From the NCBI GenBank assembly GCA_977017575.1, contig CDRNVI010000032.1:248001-312000 (forward strand): a stretch of DNA of 64,000 nucleotides, given 5' to 3'. The stretch comes from Paramoeba atlantica. Taxonomy: Eukaryota; Discosea. Position 1 is the first letter of the stretch. The number at the start of each line of letters is the position of its first letter. The notes beneath the pieces are model-generated. The model was not told the origin of the DNA, made no database searches, and was given only the letters and a program-made list of their open reading frames with translations. Position numbers and translations under genes: made by a program. Of the stretch, positions 1 through 9,993 are shown piece after piece.

Positions 1-313
1 CTATTTTTTAGCATACTTTAAAAGTATGATAAAAAACAAAAGTCTTTTGTTCCTCACCACGTTTCGCATTAACACGACTTTGTTGACACAACTTTTGTTG
101 CCTCGACTTTTGTTGACATAACTTTTTTTCCGCCCTGTATGCTAGAAAGCGAGTAATTGTTTTCTACGATTGCTAACGTTGATATCAATCTGCGCTGTAG
201 TTGAGCGCGAAGAACATGATGGCTTCTTACTTTCTATGCTTGGTTTCGAAACATACGACCATATATTTATGGTCACTCTCACTCTAATCTGTTTTCTAAA
301 AAATAAAAAGCCT
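1..313. other. Intergenic, 3' flank of the TMEM208-like gene
   Basis: No gene is visible. The stretch is AT-rich and contains three loose copies of an ACTTTTGTTG motif between about 67 and 125. They may be part of a decayed repeat, but no element ends could be defined. Confidence 0.4.
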
Positions 314-874
314 CTAAAATCTTCTTCGACCTGCTTCTGCTCGGCGCTGTGCAATAGTGCGCGACGAACGAGGAGCATTGCGTGATGCGTTGGACGTTGA
401 CTCGGATGTTTCATGAGATCCAGTGCCCAGCCAGGCCCAAATAAACGTACCTAAAAGAGTGAGAACTCGATACACTACGTAGATCGCCATAAACCCATAA
501 ATAATATAAAATCGGGACGAGTATAAGCTTCCTGCTTGTATCACCCAACATAACCAAAGAAAGTCCTGCGCATAGCTGTACAGACCAAGTACTTGAGCGT
601 TTGTAATGTCCTGACTGTCTAGAAGATTGTTATACTCGTCAAAGCTCGGAGATACAGCTTTGTATAAAAACCATATCATCGTCAATTGCTGCAGCAACCA
701 CAAAAACAATGGAAACCATACCGAAATATTGCGAAGTCCGGAAAGGTTTACGCGCAGCGTTCCTGATACCAAAAGCCAAAAAATATTTATTACCGCCGTA
801 ATAATCAAATAAAGACGGATCCGACGCCTCGAATTACGATAAGCTCTCTTAGCGTTTTCTCTTCCCATTTTCAA
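314..874 (-). CDS. TMEM208/SND2-like ER membrane protein
   Basis: A 186-aa protein with a basic, Arg/Lys-rich start (RENAKRAYRNSRRR), two closely spaced hydrophobic segments at about residues 20-38 and 50-72, a polar loop with DSQDITNAQ, two more membrane segments at about 100-145, and a basic Ser/Arg-rich tail. This is the size, topology and loop pattern of the TMEM208/SND2 family, which helps insert proteins into the endoplasmic reticulum independently of SRP. The N-terminal RENxK motif followed at once by a membrane segment is typical of that family. Two ATGs lie two codons apart and either could be the start. Assignment rests on topology and short motifs, so it is moderate. A generic four-helix membrane protein is the alternative. 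Confidence 0.6.
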   Translation of the reverse strand: MKMGRENAKRAYRNSRRRIRLYLIITAVINIFWLLVSGTLRVNLSGLRNISVWFPLFLWLLQQLTMIWFLYKAVSPSFDEYNNLLDSQDITNAQVLGLYSYAQDFLWLCWVIQAGSLYSSRFYIIYGFMAIYVVYRVLTLLGTFIWAWLGTGSHETSESTSNASRNAPRSSRTIAQRRAEAGRRRF

Positions 875-1245
875 GTATTACTAAAATAATCAATTTGATA
901 AAAAACAAAATAAGACTTTAGATGTGTTGATTGTGTAATTTATATGTCGAATAATGGAGTACAGGTTTTGCTTTAAAAGTTTAAATTATACTATATTAAA
1001 AATGAATGGTTTTAAATTAAAACCATTCATTTTTCACTCCTTTTTAATCTGGGTGTTGTTCTGAAAAAAATGTAACACATGTAAACAAAGTGCCCTTGTG
1101 CTAGCATGATGCATCCTTGAAATTTAAACAATGGCTAAAAGTAAAGCCTTTTGTGCCTAAATAATAGTTGTTTCTTAGATTATTTACATTGTATTCATCA
1201 TTTCTCGTTGATGATTCATTTGTTTCATGTTCATCTACGAAAATG
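875..1245. other. AT-rich intergenic spacer with a hairpin
   Basis: No gene is seen. The spacer separates the TMEM208-like and SAC3-like genes and holds the perfect hairpin listed at 998-1034. Confidence 0.5.
998..1034. repeat. Perfect 16-bp inverted repeat (hairpin)
   Basis: The arms AAAAATGAATGGTTTT and its exact reverse complement are separated by a 5-nt loop. It lies between two genes and could act in the processing of their RNA, or be the remnant of a small insertion. Only the symmetry is seen. Confidence 0.6.
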
Positions 1246-3258
1246 TTACAGAGTAGAAACAGAGCGTTGCGCGTGTTGAGCGTCCTCTCTAGTATGAATA
1301 AATTTAATATGCTCCGTGATCTGGCGCACCGCTATAGAGCACTCTAGAGTACGGTCTTGGAAGTTTGCATCAGAAAAGTGAAGAGGCTCAGAATCAGTAT
1401 TTGTGCTAATGCTTAACTTCGCTAGAAAGTCAGCTACCGCACTGCTTTCGCTGGAAGATACATGTTTGCTCGTTATACACCGAGTTGAGAGAGAAGCTTT
1501 TTTCATCCCTGACTCTTCTTGGATTAATGTGTCATCATTTTCTACATCAAACCCCAACGCTCTACTTATTTGGGACAATTTAATTTTTGATTTCGGAGCT
1601 CTTGATTGTAAAAACTGCAATAACCAATTGGTGCGCTTTTCCTGAAACAAGCGTCGCAGTAAAAGTTGAGTGTACCTACTCGGGGCACTGTAATACAACT
1701 GAATAAGCTTAAACACGTTTTCTGTCGCCGCGGCGCGTACAACGCACTCTGCATGTTGTATCTCCGTACGACCCATATCTTTCAAGGTTAAGGCAGTGAA
1801 TTCTGCGGCAATACCGCCGGCATTACCCATTAAAGCACAATATATGAGATGAAGTGCGCCAAACTCGTATCGTGTTTCACGCGCAGAGCAACATGGTAAA
1901 CGGTGTAGAGCTTGTATGCGACCTTGCAATTGGTTGAATTCTAGAAGATCTCCAAGCTCAAGAGTCAGCCGGGCATGCGCTTCCAGAACCTCAATCGTAA
2001 ATATATTTTCAACATGTTGTATCACAAGATCTTGTCGAATAGATTTGTACTGTTCACCTAGATATTTTAAAGATTCTTCCAGTGTAGGTTTTAGCTTCGC
2101 GCGTTCCTGTACGTATTCGAAGGATTTACGCAGAACAGTTTCTGAACGAACATAATTAGGATCGCTGCGTCCTTGTAAACGAGTGTAAGTCTTTTCCAGG
2201 GCGGTACTTTTTCCTATTACAGGACATGATTCTGTCGCAATTTTGTATACCATTTGATCTGGTCTCTTTTGTTCATCAACATGCTTGTTTACATTTTCCT
2301 CCAGATTTGACGCTCCAAAGCGCTTAGCTCTTTGAAGCATACGTTCTTTTACGAGAAGGCTGTCTCGTTCCGCGCCCAAGACATCTAGAACACCGAGATT
2401 AGCTTTTCTTAATGCTTTTCGATACACTTTCTTCTCATAATATTCATAGCTGTCTTCTGATGAAACGGACAAACTTCTATAACCGTCTAGGTCATCAGAT
2501 TTCGCATTCGTAGTATGTTTATGATGACGATTCTCTGGCGAAGGAGATATTGACTTGCCTCGATGCCTAATAGGAGAAAAGGATTTTCCCTTTTTAGCGA
2601 TTTCAGGCTTTTTACTGGAATTGGAAGGAAAAGAAGCGCCTTTCTTCTGTCTATCGCCAAAACTAGATTCAACGTGGCCTGGTTTCGATCTATATTCTTT
2701 TAGCTCTATATTTTTTTCAGTTCCATCGTCATTATCTAATGTAACTTTATTTTGAATTCGGCTGTCGCAGGACGTATGACTAGATTTATCATGCAAGTGT
2801 GTACTCGCTTGTATTTTAGCCAATGTAGCTGTTGGACGTTGCGTAGCGCGCACACTGTCTCTAGTCAAGGGTGTTTTCTCCTTCTTTGATATTATATCCT
2901 CCACACCAAACTGATTCCACTTTGTAATGTCCTCTTTGACCTTCGAATCCAATGCTCTTACTCGATTTTGAAGACTCTGCCTTTCAGATTCATCTCTGAC
3001 TTGAATAAGAGCATAGGAAATTATATGTGAACGGTGTACAAGAGATTGTATTTTAGACTCTGCTTGACGGACAGCAATATTATTCTGTTCTACTCCGTGC
3101 GGATTACATGTAGATGCTTGTGCATTTCTTAGAGACGGATTTTTTGTGTTGACAAAAGAATCTTTTATCACACTTCGTGGAAGTAGCGAATGTAAGACAT
3201 GCTCTTTCGGACAAATGGGAACCTTCACTGCATCATTGTTGCACAGTCGGCAAATCAT
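1246..3258 (-). CDS. SAC3/GANP-family protein, LENG8/THP3-like
   Basis: A 670-aa protein. The C-terminal half (about residues 340-570) carries the SAC3/GANP domain. Short landmarks are LEKTYTRLQGRSDP, VRSETVLRKSFEYV, YKSIRQDLVIQHV and HARLTLELGDLLEFNQ, which are the conserved helices of the LENG8/Thp3 branch. That branch works in mRNA processing or export and in TREX-2-like complexes in the nucleus. The N-terminus has a small Cys/His cluster (C3, C6, C16, H20) that might bind zinc, followed by a long Ser/Lys-rich, probably disordered region. The C-terminal tail is Ser-rich and not recognisable. In kinetoplastids such a protein would act in mRNA export or mRNP assembly; this is inference. Confidence 0.85.
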   Translation of the reverse strand: MICRLCNNDAVKVPICPKEHVLHSLLPRSVIKDSFVNTKNPSLRNAQASTCNPHGVEQNNIAVRQAESKIQSLVHRSHIISYALIQVRDESERQSLQNRVRALDSKVKEDITKWNQFGVEDIISKKEKTPLTRDSVRATQRPTATLAKIQASTHLHDKSSHTSCDSRIQNKVTLDNDDGTEKNIELKEYRSKPGHVESSFGDRQKKGASFPSNSSKKPEIAKKGKSFSPIRHRGKSISPSPENRHHKHTTNAKSDDLDGYRSLSVSSEDSYEYYEKKVYRKALRKANLGVLDVLGAERDSLLVKERMLQRAKRFGASNLEENVNKHVDEQKRPDQMVYKIATESCPVIGKSTALEKTYTRLQGRSDPNYVRSETVLRKSFEYVQERAKLKPTLEESLKYLGEQYKSIRQDLVIQHVENIFTIEVLEAHARLTLELGDLLEFNQLQGRIQALHRLPCCSARETRYEFGALHLIYCALMGNAGGIAAEFTALTLKDMGRTEIQHAECVVRAAATENVFKLIQLYYSAPSRYTQLLLRRLFQEKRTNWLLQFLQSRAPKSKIKLSQISRALGFDVENDDTLIQEESGMKKASLSTRCITSKHVSSSESSAVADFLAKLSISTNTDSEPLHFSDANFQDRTLECSIAVRQITEHIKFIHTREDAQHAQRSVSTL

Positions 3259-3399
3259 TGGGTTGACATCTCTTATTATCTAGATAAAAAATATGATAAT
3301 CAGTGTAAATGTATGCATCGCAGATAAAAAATAATATGAAAGAGAAAGTAAAACAAAGAAAAATTCAAGCACCGAAAAAGGAGAAAATCGTAAAGAAAA

Positions 3400-4374
3400 T
3401 TATGCTCTGCGCTCTGCGTTACGTCGTAAAATAATGAACGCTAGAATAAAAATTCCCAGCACAACCAGAGTTACCCATTCATGTAGACCTACGAGAGGCT
3501 TTGTCCCATAGACTCCATTTTCGGCTTGACCAATTGCAAAGTCGGCCAATAAAGACCCGACTCGGACAACAAGAAGACTTTGTGGTATGATTCCCAAGAA
3601 AGTGGACAAAATATAAGGACGAAGTGGAACACCTACAATGGGAGAAGCCAAGTTGATAAACCAATTTGGAAGCAAAGGTGATATTCTTAAAAACATTAAG
3701 TAAATGAATTGGTGGCGACGGTGTTCATTTAATTTCTGTCTAAACAACGGAAGATACGAACCATTCGTGAAGAACTGATCCAGAGAGTGAATTAAAGGGT
3801 ATCCCACGATCCGAGATAGCCCATAACCGCTGCATGCACCCAAAGTACCAGCTAATACACATATGGGAAATGCAATCCAAGGACCGTAGAGAGCACCGCA
3901 CACAACATTGATAACAAGAGTGCCTGGAATACACAGAGTTTGCAAAAAAGCATAAATGAGAACTAAGACACTCAATACGCTAGTTGGATATGCTGCGGAT
4001 AGTGCGCGCAGGTGGGTAGTGATTTCTCCTGCTCCTTGAAATGTAGTAGGGTGCTGAACATTTCGGAATATGTTAATTACATGAGAAATTTGAACGTGAG
4101 AAAAGGTTTTTACGCACATTAACCCAATAAAGAGAGGAAGGAGAAAAGCCACAAGCGCAGGTAGTATAGGCAGACGGATAGAAATATTGTCGTCTATAAT
4201 GGCAACTTGGCTTTTCGGAGTGGGAGTACTCATGGAGGAAGACGGAGGATATTTTTTGCACAGCATATCACGTTCGCTCTTATATTTTTGAATTTTTGTA
4301 TATAAGTATTTGAAGTAGGTGAGGATGACGCCCACAGAAAGAGCTAGAATCTTTCCTTTAGCTGGTATGACCAT
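3400..4374 (-). CDS. TMEM41/VTT-domain membrane protein
   Basis: A 324-aa multispanning protein. One membrane segment lies near the N-terminus and another at about 75-95. The VTT (DedA-like) domain then occupies about 150-290, with the signature FLRISPLLPNWFINLASP, then PLRPY and LGIIPQSLLVVRVGS. This is very close to the TMEM41A/B pattern. A final membrane helix precedes an Arg-rich tail. TMEM41B and VMP1 are ER lipid scramblases needed for autophagosome and lipid-droplet formation, and the same role is likely here. It is the last gene read before the transposon-rich island to its right. Confidence 0.88.
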   Translation of the reverse strand: MVIPAKGKILALSVGVILTYFKYLYTKIQKYKSERDMLCKKYPPSSSMSTPTPKSQVAIIDDNISIRLPILPALVAFLLPLFIGLMCVKTFSHVQISHVINIFRNVQHPTTFQGAGEITTHLRALSAAYPTSVLSVLVLIYAFLQTLCIPGTLVINVVCGALYGPWIAFPICVLAGTLGACSGYGLSRIVGYPLIHSLDQFFTNGSYLPLFRQKLNEHRRHQFIYLMFLRISPLLPNWFINLASPIVGVPLRPYILSTFLGIIPQSLLVVRVGSLLADFAIGQAENGVYGTKPLVGLHEWVTLVVLGIFILAFIILRRNAERRA

Positions 4375-5147
4375 TATTCGTTATTTCAAAGGAAAAAAAT
4401 GACGGAATATGATATTTTTATGTATTTTGGTGCGCTCAAAGTTACATAAAGATTTAACTTCAAGGTAAATACACTGTAAGTGTATTATGCATCATTCTAA
4501 AAGGCGCTAAATGATGATTGGTGCTACAATACATGTAAAATATGATCATATTTATTCCAAAGTGGTCGTCACTATTCTCAGAATCCGTAATTGAACATTG
4601 ACATACGAAAAAGAATTCCGCTTCCCCCTTCGCATTATGTAACTTAGGATCCAAAGCGCGTGTCACGATACTCGTCGGCACATCTATGGCCGGAGAAAAG
4701 CTTCCTCTCCAGTTTGTGCTTAAAGGGACACCAAATCCTAAATCGAGAAACCCTTACAGGAGAATGCTTGGGCGGATGCTCGCGTTTGCTGTCAGGCTCT
4801 TCGCCACATGGCCAGCATAATGCCGGGAAACGTATTCTGGATTTTAAACCGATTTTTGGGACATCTCAACCTTCCATCTATTTTGGAAAATATGTGCGGC
4901 GACGTCTATACTGGAGGCGAGGTTCGTTTTGGCCCTCCCGGTATGACCCACATTTGACAACCCACAGATCTCAGCATTATTAAAATGTTTAAAATTAACT
5001 ACGCGGATCTGATACAACTGGAAGCTGAAAAAAGCGATTCGCCTCTGCAATACATTCCTTCCTGGAATACTGCACTGTATGGTGCAAGTAGCCAATGCGG
5101 CTTGGAATATGGTTTCCGGAAGCGCAATAAAATCCATACCTTTTATG
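4375..5147. other. Gene-free start of a 5.6-kb repeat island
   Basis: No host gene or recognisable element is seen. Open frames on both strands are short, overlap one another and match nothing I know. Confidence 0.4.
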
Positions 5148-5212
5148 GGTCCGTGGGTCCGAACCCGGGTCCCCGGACCCAGGGACCCACGGACCTGGGT
5201 CCGGACCCACGT
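5148..5212. repeat. GC-rich GGGTCC palindromic module, copy 1
   Basis: About 65 bp made almost only of GGGTCC and GGACCC hexamers, beginning GGGTCCGTGGGTCCGA and ending GGGTCCGGACCCAC. It is self-complementary and would fold into a strong hairpin. A second module of the same design and orientation lies at about 9192-9256. The pair brackets the hAT relic and the inserted mariner element. Confidence 0.7.
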
Positions 5213-5444
5213 AACAGCCGTAATATACACTCAAATCTTCATTCAATACATCAATATACACTCAAATCAATGTATACTCAAATCTTCATGCTGATTATTT
5301 AAAAAATCTTATCAAAAACTTTTGGGATATATGCTAATTCATCAGTGATGTTGGTTTTGCAATCATACATGTACTGTATGTACAGTTTTCTTTAATTTTT
5401 TTATTACTTGAAGCTTCGAAACCTATTTCTTAGCCAAATCTTAT

Positions 5445-6829
5445 TTGATGGAACACTCTTCGCCTCCTCCGACGAACATGGACTCAAGTCAAGACCGATC
5501 TCCGGATCCAGGTCGGAGACGATTGTCCGGGCGAAAATTCATGACGGAAGGTGCCTTCCCACAAGACTTCTCTCTCATGCGATGTGCATCAGATTGTATG
5601 TACTCTCACGAAGGCATACCGTTAAATGCCAACGGCTTTGAGCAGCACTACGAGTGCAAGCACTGTAAATGGTCCTCGCACGGCAAGTACAAAAATCATT
5701 ATCTGGAGCATCGTCGTGTTTGTCAGGATAAAATTTCTTCTGAGCGAACTTCAGATCTCTGCGACCATGCACAGTACATGGATAAAGTTACGCATTTTAA
5801 TACAAACGTTTTACCATGCTTATACGCGATGACAAACCTTCCTGGAAGTAGATACATATGGTTTTTAAATATGTATGAAAGTCTGATGAGAAAGTCTCAT
5901 CAGAAATGCTTTTGCAGGCGCGGCCCAAAGCTCTCCATGAAATGCATGCACTTACCGCTAGATTGGCGGACGAATTATGGAAAATTTTGTGCTCCGACAT
6001 TGACACGTACTCCTATTTTGGATTGGCTGTAGACACGGGTATTGACCGTTTAAAAGCTGAGCACATAATGATACGTAGTGCTTTACGTGGAACGTCACGA
6101 GTATGTTCTCCCTCCTATTTATTCCACAAAACACAAGGCGTATGATGGCTATGCCATGGCCAGAGAGCTTATGGACTGTTTATCTAGCAACTTGGGGGAA
6201 GAACGACTTCTCAAGCTCAAATTTTTAATGGTGGACGGTTCTACGGTAAATTACGTTGCCTGTGTTCATTGTGAGGGATTCCTAAAGACGATCTAAGATC
6301 GTATGTCTCTTGTCGGTGACAATGATCTGGAAAATATAGAGCTTGGTGTCAATCGGTTGTGTCGGGTCTCAGTTTGGGCGTCCATGCGAGCAAGAACCCA
6401 TTTCAGTTGCACAAGCCAATAATTTGTTTGATGACAGACTTAGTGAAGAGCCATTGTTTTCGATATCGGAGCAGGAATGGAAGGAATATATGGAATGTGA
6501 GGATTATGAGTGGGATCAAAAATGAATACGAATGGTGGTGTACCATCGGAAGAGTGTATTTCCCGAAGGTGTTTGTCGCAGCACGACATTACCTATGGAT
6601 CCCAGTTGTTGTGACGAAGTGCGATTCTATCTTATCCATTCTTGCCTATATGTTCAACTCTCGCCAGGCTTCGATTTCTCCCGCAGTAATCTCAAATCAA
6701 ATATTCATAAGAGCCAATTGTGAGAAATTGGGATATCTATCTTTTGAAGAATGTAGCTCTAGTGATTCAGAGAGTAGTGCACAGGAAAGCGATTGTATCA
6801 TGACGGAGGATTCCTTAGATGACATTTGA
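5445..6829 (+). pseudogene. Decayed hAT-family transposase with BED-type zinc finger
   Basis: Plus-strand coding remnants run through several frames. The first part (5445-6032) contains YECKHCKW followed by HYLEHRRVC, a C2H2-type finger as in the BED domain of hAT transposases. A middle part (about 5906-6296) has a run ending LKFLMVDGSTVNYVACVHC. The last part (about 6510-6829) reads EYEWWCTIGRVYFP, then VFVAARHYLWIP and SPAVISNQIF, which matches the hAT C-terminal dimerisation region; an acidic Ser/Glu tail follows. At least three frame changes and several in-frame stops are needed to connect these parts, so it is dead. The element ends were not found. Orientation opposes every host gene here. 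Confidence 0.6.
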
Positions 6830-6839
6830 TACTTCAATA

Positions 6840-7186
6840 CTCCATAGTAAGAGGGTAGAACATATTCAGCGTCCACAGCTCTGTTTTTTTTTGAAAATTT
6901 CGGTGCTTTCTCTCGGTGTCGAGCCATACTCAAGCTTCATAGTAAGAGGGTTTGTTATAAAGTTTCTTTTATTGTTATGCAGCGTCCACAGCTCCGTTTC
7001 TTTTTGTGTCCTATCCGAGATTTTCTGTGGTTTTTCTCGGTGTCGAGCCATACCCAAACTTCATAGTAAGAGGATTTGTAATAAGGTTTCTTTTGTTGAA
7101 ATACATTCAGCGTCCACAGCTCCGTTTCATTTTGTGTCCTATCTGAGAATTTCTGTGGTTTTTCTCGGTGTCGAGCCATACCCAAT
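6840..7186. repeat. Three tandem repeats of about 95-127 bp
   Basis: Units start at about 6840, 6935 and 7059, each opening with CTYCATAGTAAGAGG and closing with CTCGGTGTCGAGCCATAC. The first unit is about 95 bp and lacks part of its middle. The second and third are 124 and 127 bp. They follow the hAT relic directly and may be its subterminal repeats. Confidence 0.8.
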
Positions 7187-7508
7187 TTTATCATGCACGT
7201 ATTATATACTAAGAAAATATAGTACGATGTACAAGGAGTATAGCCAAAAGATAGCCCAAATATCGCATCATTCTACAAAGACAATTTTTTAAAAATTGTA
7301 CTTTAATCGAACTTCATGTCCATCAACGCAATAAGAAGGCAACGAGAATGATACACATCTCTTCATGTGCAGGAACAAATTATCTCTAGCATCTCTAACT
7401 AGTAGCCCGGGGCACCAAGGTGTCCGTTTCCCCTTAAACCACGGGCCAGTCCAAGAGTGCACGTGTGACGCCTTTTTTCGCACTATGAGCCCTAATGAGT
7501 GTAACATA
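7187..7508. other. Spacer between tandem repeats and mariner insertion
   Basis: About 320 bp without a recognisable gene. It ends at the TA (7507-7508) used as target by the mariner element. Confidence 0.4.
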
Positions 7509-9070
7509 CAGGGGGGTGCACGAAAATATGGGGGGGTCAAAATTCTTATAACTCGGCCAATTTTGGAAAATAATAGCGCATTCGAGAGCTCTCGCAGAGT
7601 TACGTGTCATGTGATAATGTGTTTCCCGCATTTTTTAATTTTTTAAAAAAATTAAAAAAATTATGATTTTTCAAAGTGCAGAATTCTGCAGTTTTTTGAA
7701 TAAAATACCTTTTTTTTGTGAATTTATCGACTTTTTTGATCCTATTACACTGCCATGCCCCAGAAAAGGTCATATTCGAATAATAAAAAGGTGCAGAAAC
7801 GGAGTAGATTTTGCTATTCGCCTCGTGGGCAACTTAAAGCATCTCATAGGATACTTTTGGTTAAAAAATTTGAGGAAACAAATTCTTTTTCAGCTGTCGC
7901 CAAGACGTTTAGGTGTCACGAGGACACTGTCAAGCGTTGGGTGCAGCGTTACGAAGAGACTGGTGAGGTCGATAGGTCTCCCTATAAAACTCGCCAATCT
8001 CCTGTAATATCTGACCCTCTGTTGAAGCGAGCACTCAATCTTATTGATCAAGCAACAAGGAATGAAACCTACGGTATCGCTTCTTGGGGTCACCTTCTGA
8101 ACCTTCTTGTAGGAGAGGGTTTCATATGCTCCCGTCGCGCTCTGATACGTTCCCTCAAGAAGGAGGGTATCATATCCCGCACAGTCCCCCGGAACCTACA
8201 CTCACAAAGGAGCAGAAAAGGAAACGAGTAGAGCTATGCCAGGAGTTGGCAACATGGACCCCTGCTCAGCTTGAGGCTATCGTCTGGACAGACGAGAAAA
8301 AATTTACTTGCGGGGGCAGCCGCAAAATTACCTACCTTTGCCGTCGTTCAGACCCCCCAAAGGAGCACGCCGGTGAGCGGGAAAAGTGGTTGGGGGGTGA
8401 TGGTATTATGGTGTGGATGGGGGTCAGCATTAAGCTAGGTTTCTTTTTTCATGAATTCCCCAACAAAGATCAACAGGGTAATAAAATTTCAGTGAATGGG
8501 CACCTTTTCAAAAAAACTATGCTACAACGTAACGGTTTCTTATCTTTTTTACGAAGACATCGGGGGGCAGTCGTTGCTATGGATAATTGTCCAATTCACA
8601 ATAGCACTCGTCGTGCCTTTAATGATGAAGGAGTGAAGATGTTGTGTTGGCCACCCAAATCCACAGATTTAAACCCAATAGAAAACATTTGAGGAATAAT
8701 GGACGAGCATAAAAACGCGCTTTGTCCAACGAATCGTGAAGATTTGAGGCGAGCGATCGCTTGTGGGGTCGAAAAATTAAAGGGGGAGCAATACGATGTA
8801 TTTTTGAGAACTTTAAAGAGTGTTCCAACGCGTGTGAAAATTGTGTTGGAGAAAAAGGTGGAAATTGTGGATACTAACTTTTTTACCAAAAAAAAAACTT
8901 GCAGTTGCCCTATTTACGGTATTCAGGAGAATGCATATACCTGGAAACTACATAAAACGTAATATCACATGACACGTAACTCTGGGAGAGCTCTCGAATG
9001 CGCTATTATTTTCCAAAATTGGCCGAGTTATAAGAATTTTGACCCCCCCATATTTTCGTGCATCCCCCTG
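7509..9070 (+). mobile_element. Tc1/mariner transposon, 1,562 bp, full length
   Basis: The element begins CAGGGGGGTGCACG and ends with the matching CCCCCTG, flanked on both sides by TA (7507-7508 and 9071-9072), the target duplication of this superfamily. Inverted terminal repeats of about 108 bp (7509-7616 and 8963-9070) differ at only two positions, so insertion is fairly recent. It contains one plus-strand transposase gene. It sits inside the older repeat island next to the hAT relic. A shortened relative lies at 14205-14998 and a lone end at 56069. Confidence 0.93.
7755..8962 (+). pseudogene. Tc1/mariner transposase with one frameshift and one nonsense codon
   Basis: The N-terminus has a helix-turn-helix (KTFRCHEDTVKRWVQRYEE). 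The DDE catalytic core follows, with the first Asp in IVWTDEKKF, the second in AVVAMDNCPIHN and the final acidic residue in STDLNPIEN, about 32 residues after the second. The frame changes once near 8180 within a run of C residues, joining ISRTVP to PTLTKEQK. A TGA at about 8691 stands where the family has Trp (NPIENI then GIMDEHK). Host genes here use TGA as stop (gamma-tubulin), so this is a real nonsense codon. The copy is therefore probably inactive, but otherwise complete. Confidence 0.9.
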
Positions 9071-9072
9071 TA

Positions 9073-9993
9073 TGTGAATCGTTGCACAATGCGCATGCAG
9101 TAGCACATGTGCTATCCCCATACTGCAGCGATCCTTCAATTACTTCACCGACGCTCCATACTGGATATGAGAAATGGTATGTCTCTATGGTGGGTCCGTG
9201 GGTCCGAGGACCCGGGTTCATGGACCCGGGTGGGTCCGGACCCAGGGGACCCGCAAAGGTATGTAAAGTCATGCTGGGAGAGCGATGAGTATTATGAAAA
9301 TTCGGGAAACTGGATAGGAAAGAAGAAGTATAGCTCCGCACGCAGCCCCGACGAAGGAATTCAATTTCCTACAGCGCCTAATTTCTTGCTGGAGTCAAAG
9401 GACGACGTTGAAGACTTCATCTGGGTGAGTGACTCAGAATCTGAAGTTGAAGAGGGGGAAGACGAAGTAGAAAGGATTTCAAAATTACAAATTAACTAAA
9501 GTTCTGCTGCTAAGTTTCGGAAAGAAAGTAGGACTAGTTTATTACTTTATCATACGTTTAGGTACTTTATTATACGTTTAGGTACTTTATCATAAGGAAC
9601 TTTATTTGTTCTTTTAGTACCTATACATGTATTTTTAGATACTGATTTTACCTGCGACTTTACTAATTCCTTTAAAAACCATAATTCCCGGACGTTGAGA
9701 TTTCGATCCAGAGACCCGCCAAAAAGATCGTCACCCCTCCGGCAGGGTCATCACCTCCACCACTAGTAGCTGAATTTTCGTGCGGATGTTTACTTTTCGA
9801 AGCCCAGATTGCACAACATCACTTTTGATCCATTCTCATTTTCAGGGCCTTGTTTTAGTTGAACGTTGACATGATAATTTTCCATTATTGTGTGAGTCAT
9901 TCTCATTTTCATACTCTCAGATTGGTGACGACCACTGTATTGGCGGAGTAAGCCTCCTACGCATAGTTTGCGGAGAGTATTGCTGCCCATGGT
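9073..9993. other. Right part of the repeat island
   Basis: Holds the second GGGTCC module, a plus-strand acidic open frame (about 9107-9499; Ser/Glu/Asp-rich end VSDSESEVEEGEDE) that may belong to a decayed element, and a 20-bp repeat, ACTTTATYATACGTTTAGGT, present two and a half times at about 9541-9595. A 66-codon minus-strand frame at 9790-9990 directly follows the next host gene's stop and looks like chance. Confidence 0.4.
9192..9256. repeat. GC-rich GGGTCC palindromic module, copy 2
   Basis: Same design and orientation as the module at 5148-5212. It opens GGGTCCGTGGGTCCGA, has a central CCCGGGT and ATGGACCCGGG, and closes GGGTCCGGACCCAGG. The interior differs from copy 1, so the two have diverged or were built independently. 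Confidence 0.7.

Noticed and set aside
8689-8691. TGA read as Trp in the mariner transposase
   Set aside because: A TGA at a conserved Trp might suggest a changed genetic code, but gamma-tubulin ends in TGA and there is also a frameshift in the same transposase. A dead element explains both.
9790-9990. 66-codon minus-strand gene
   Set aside because: No motif, normal chance length, lies in the 3' flank of the glycoprotein gene.
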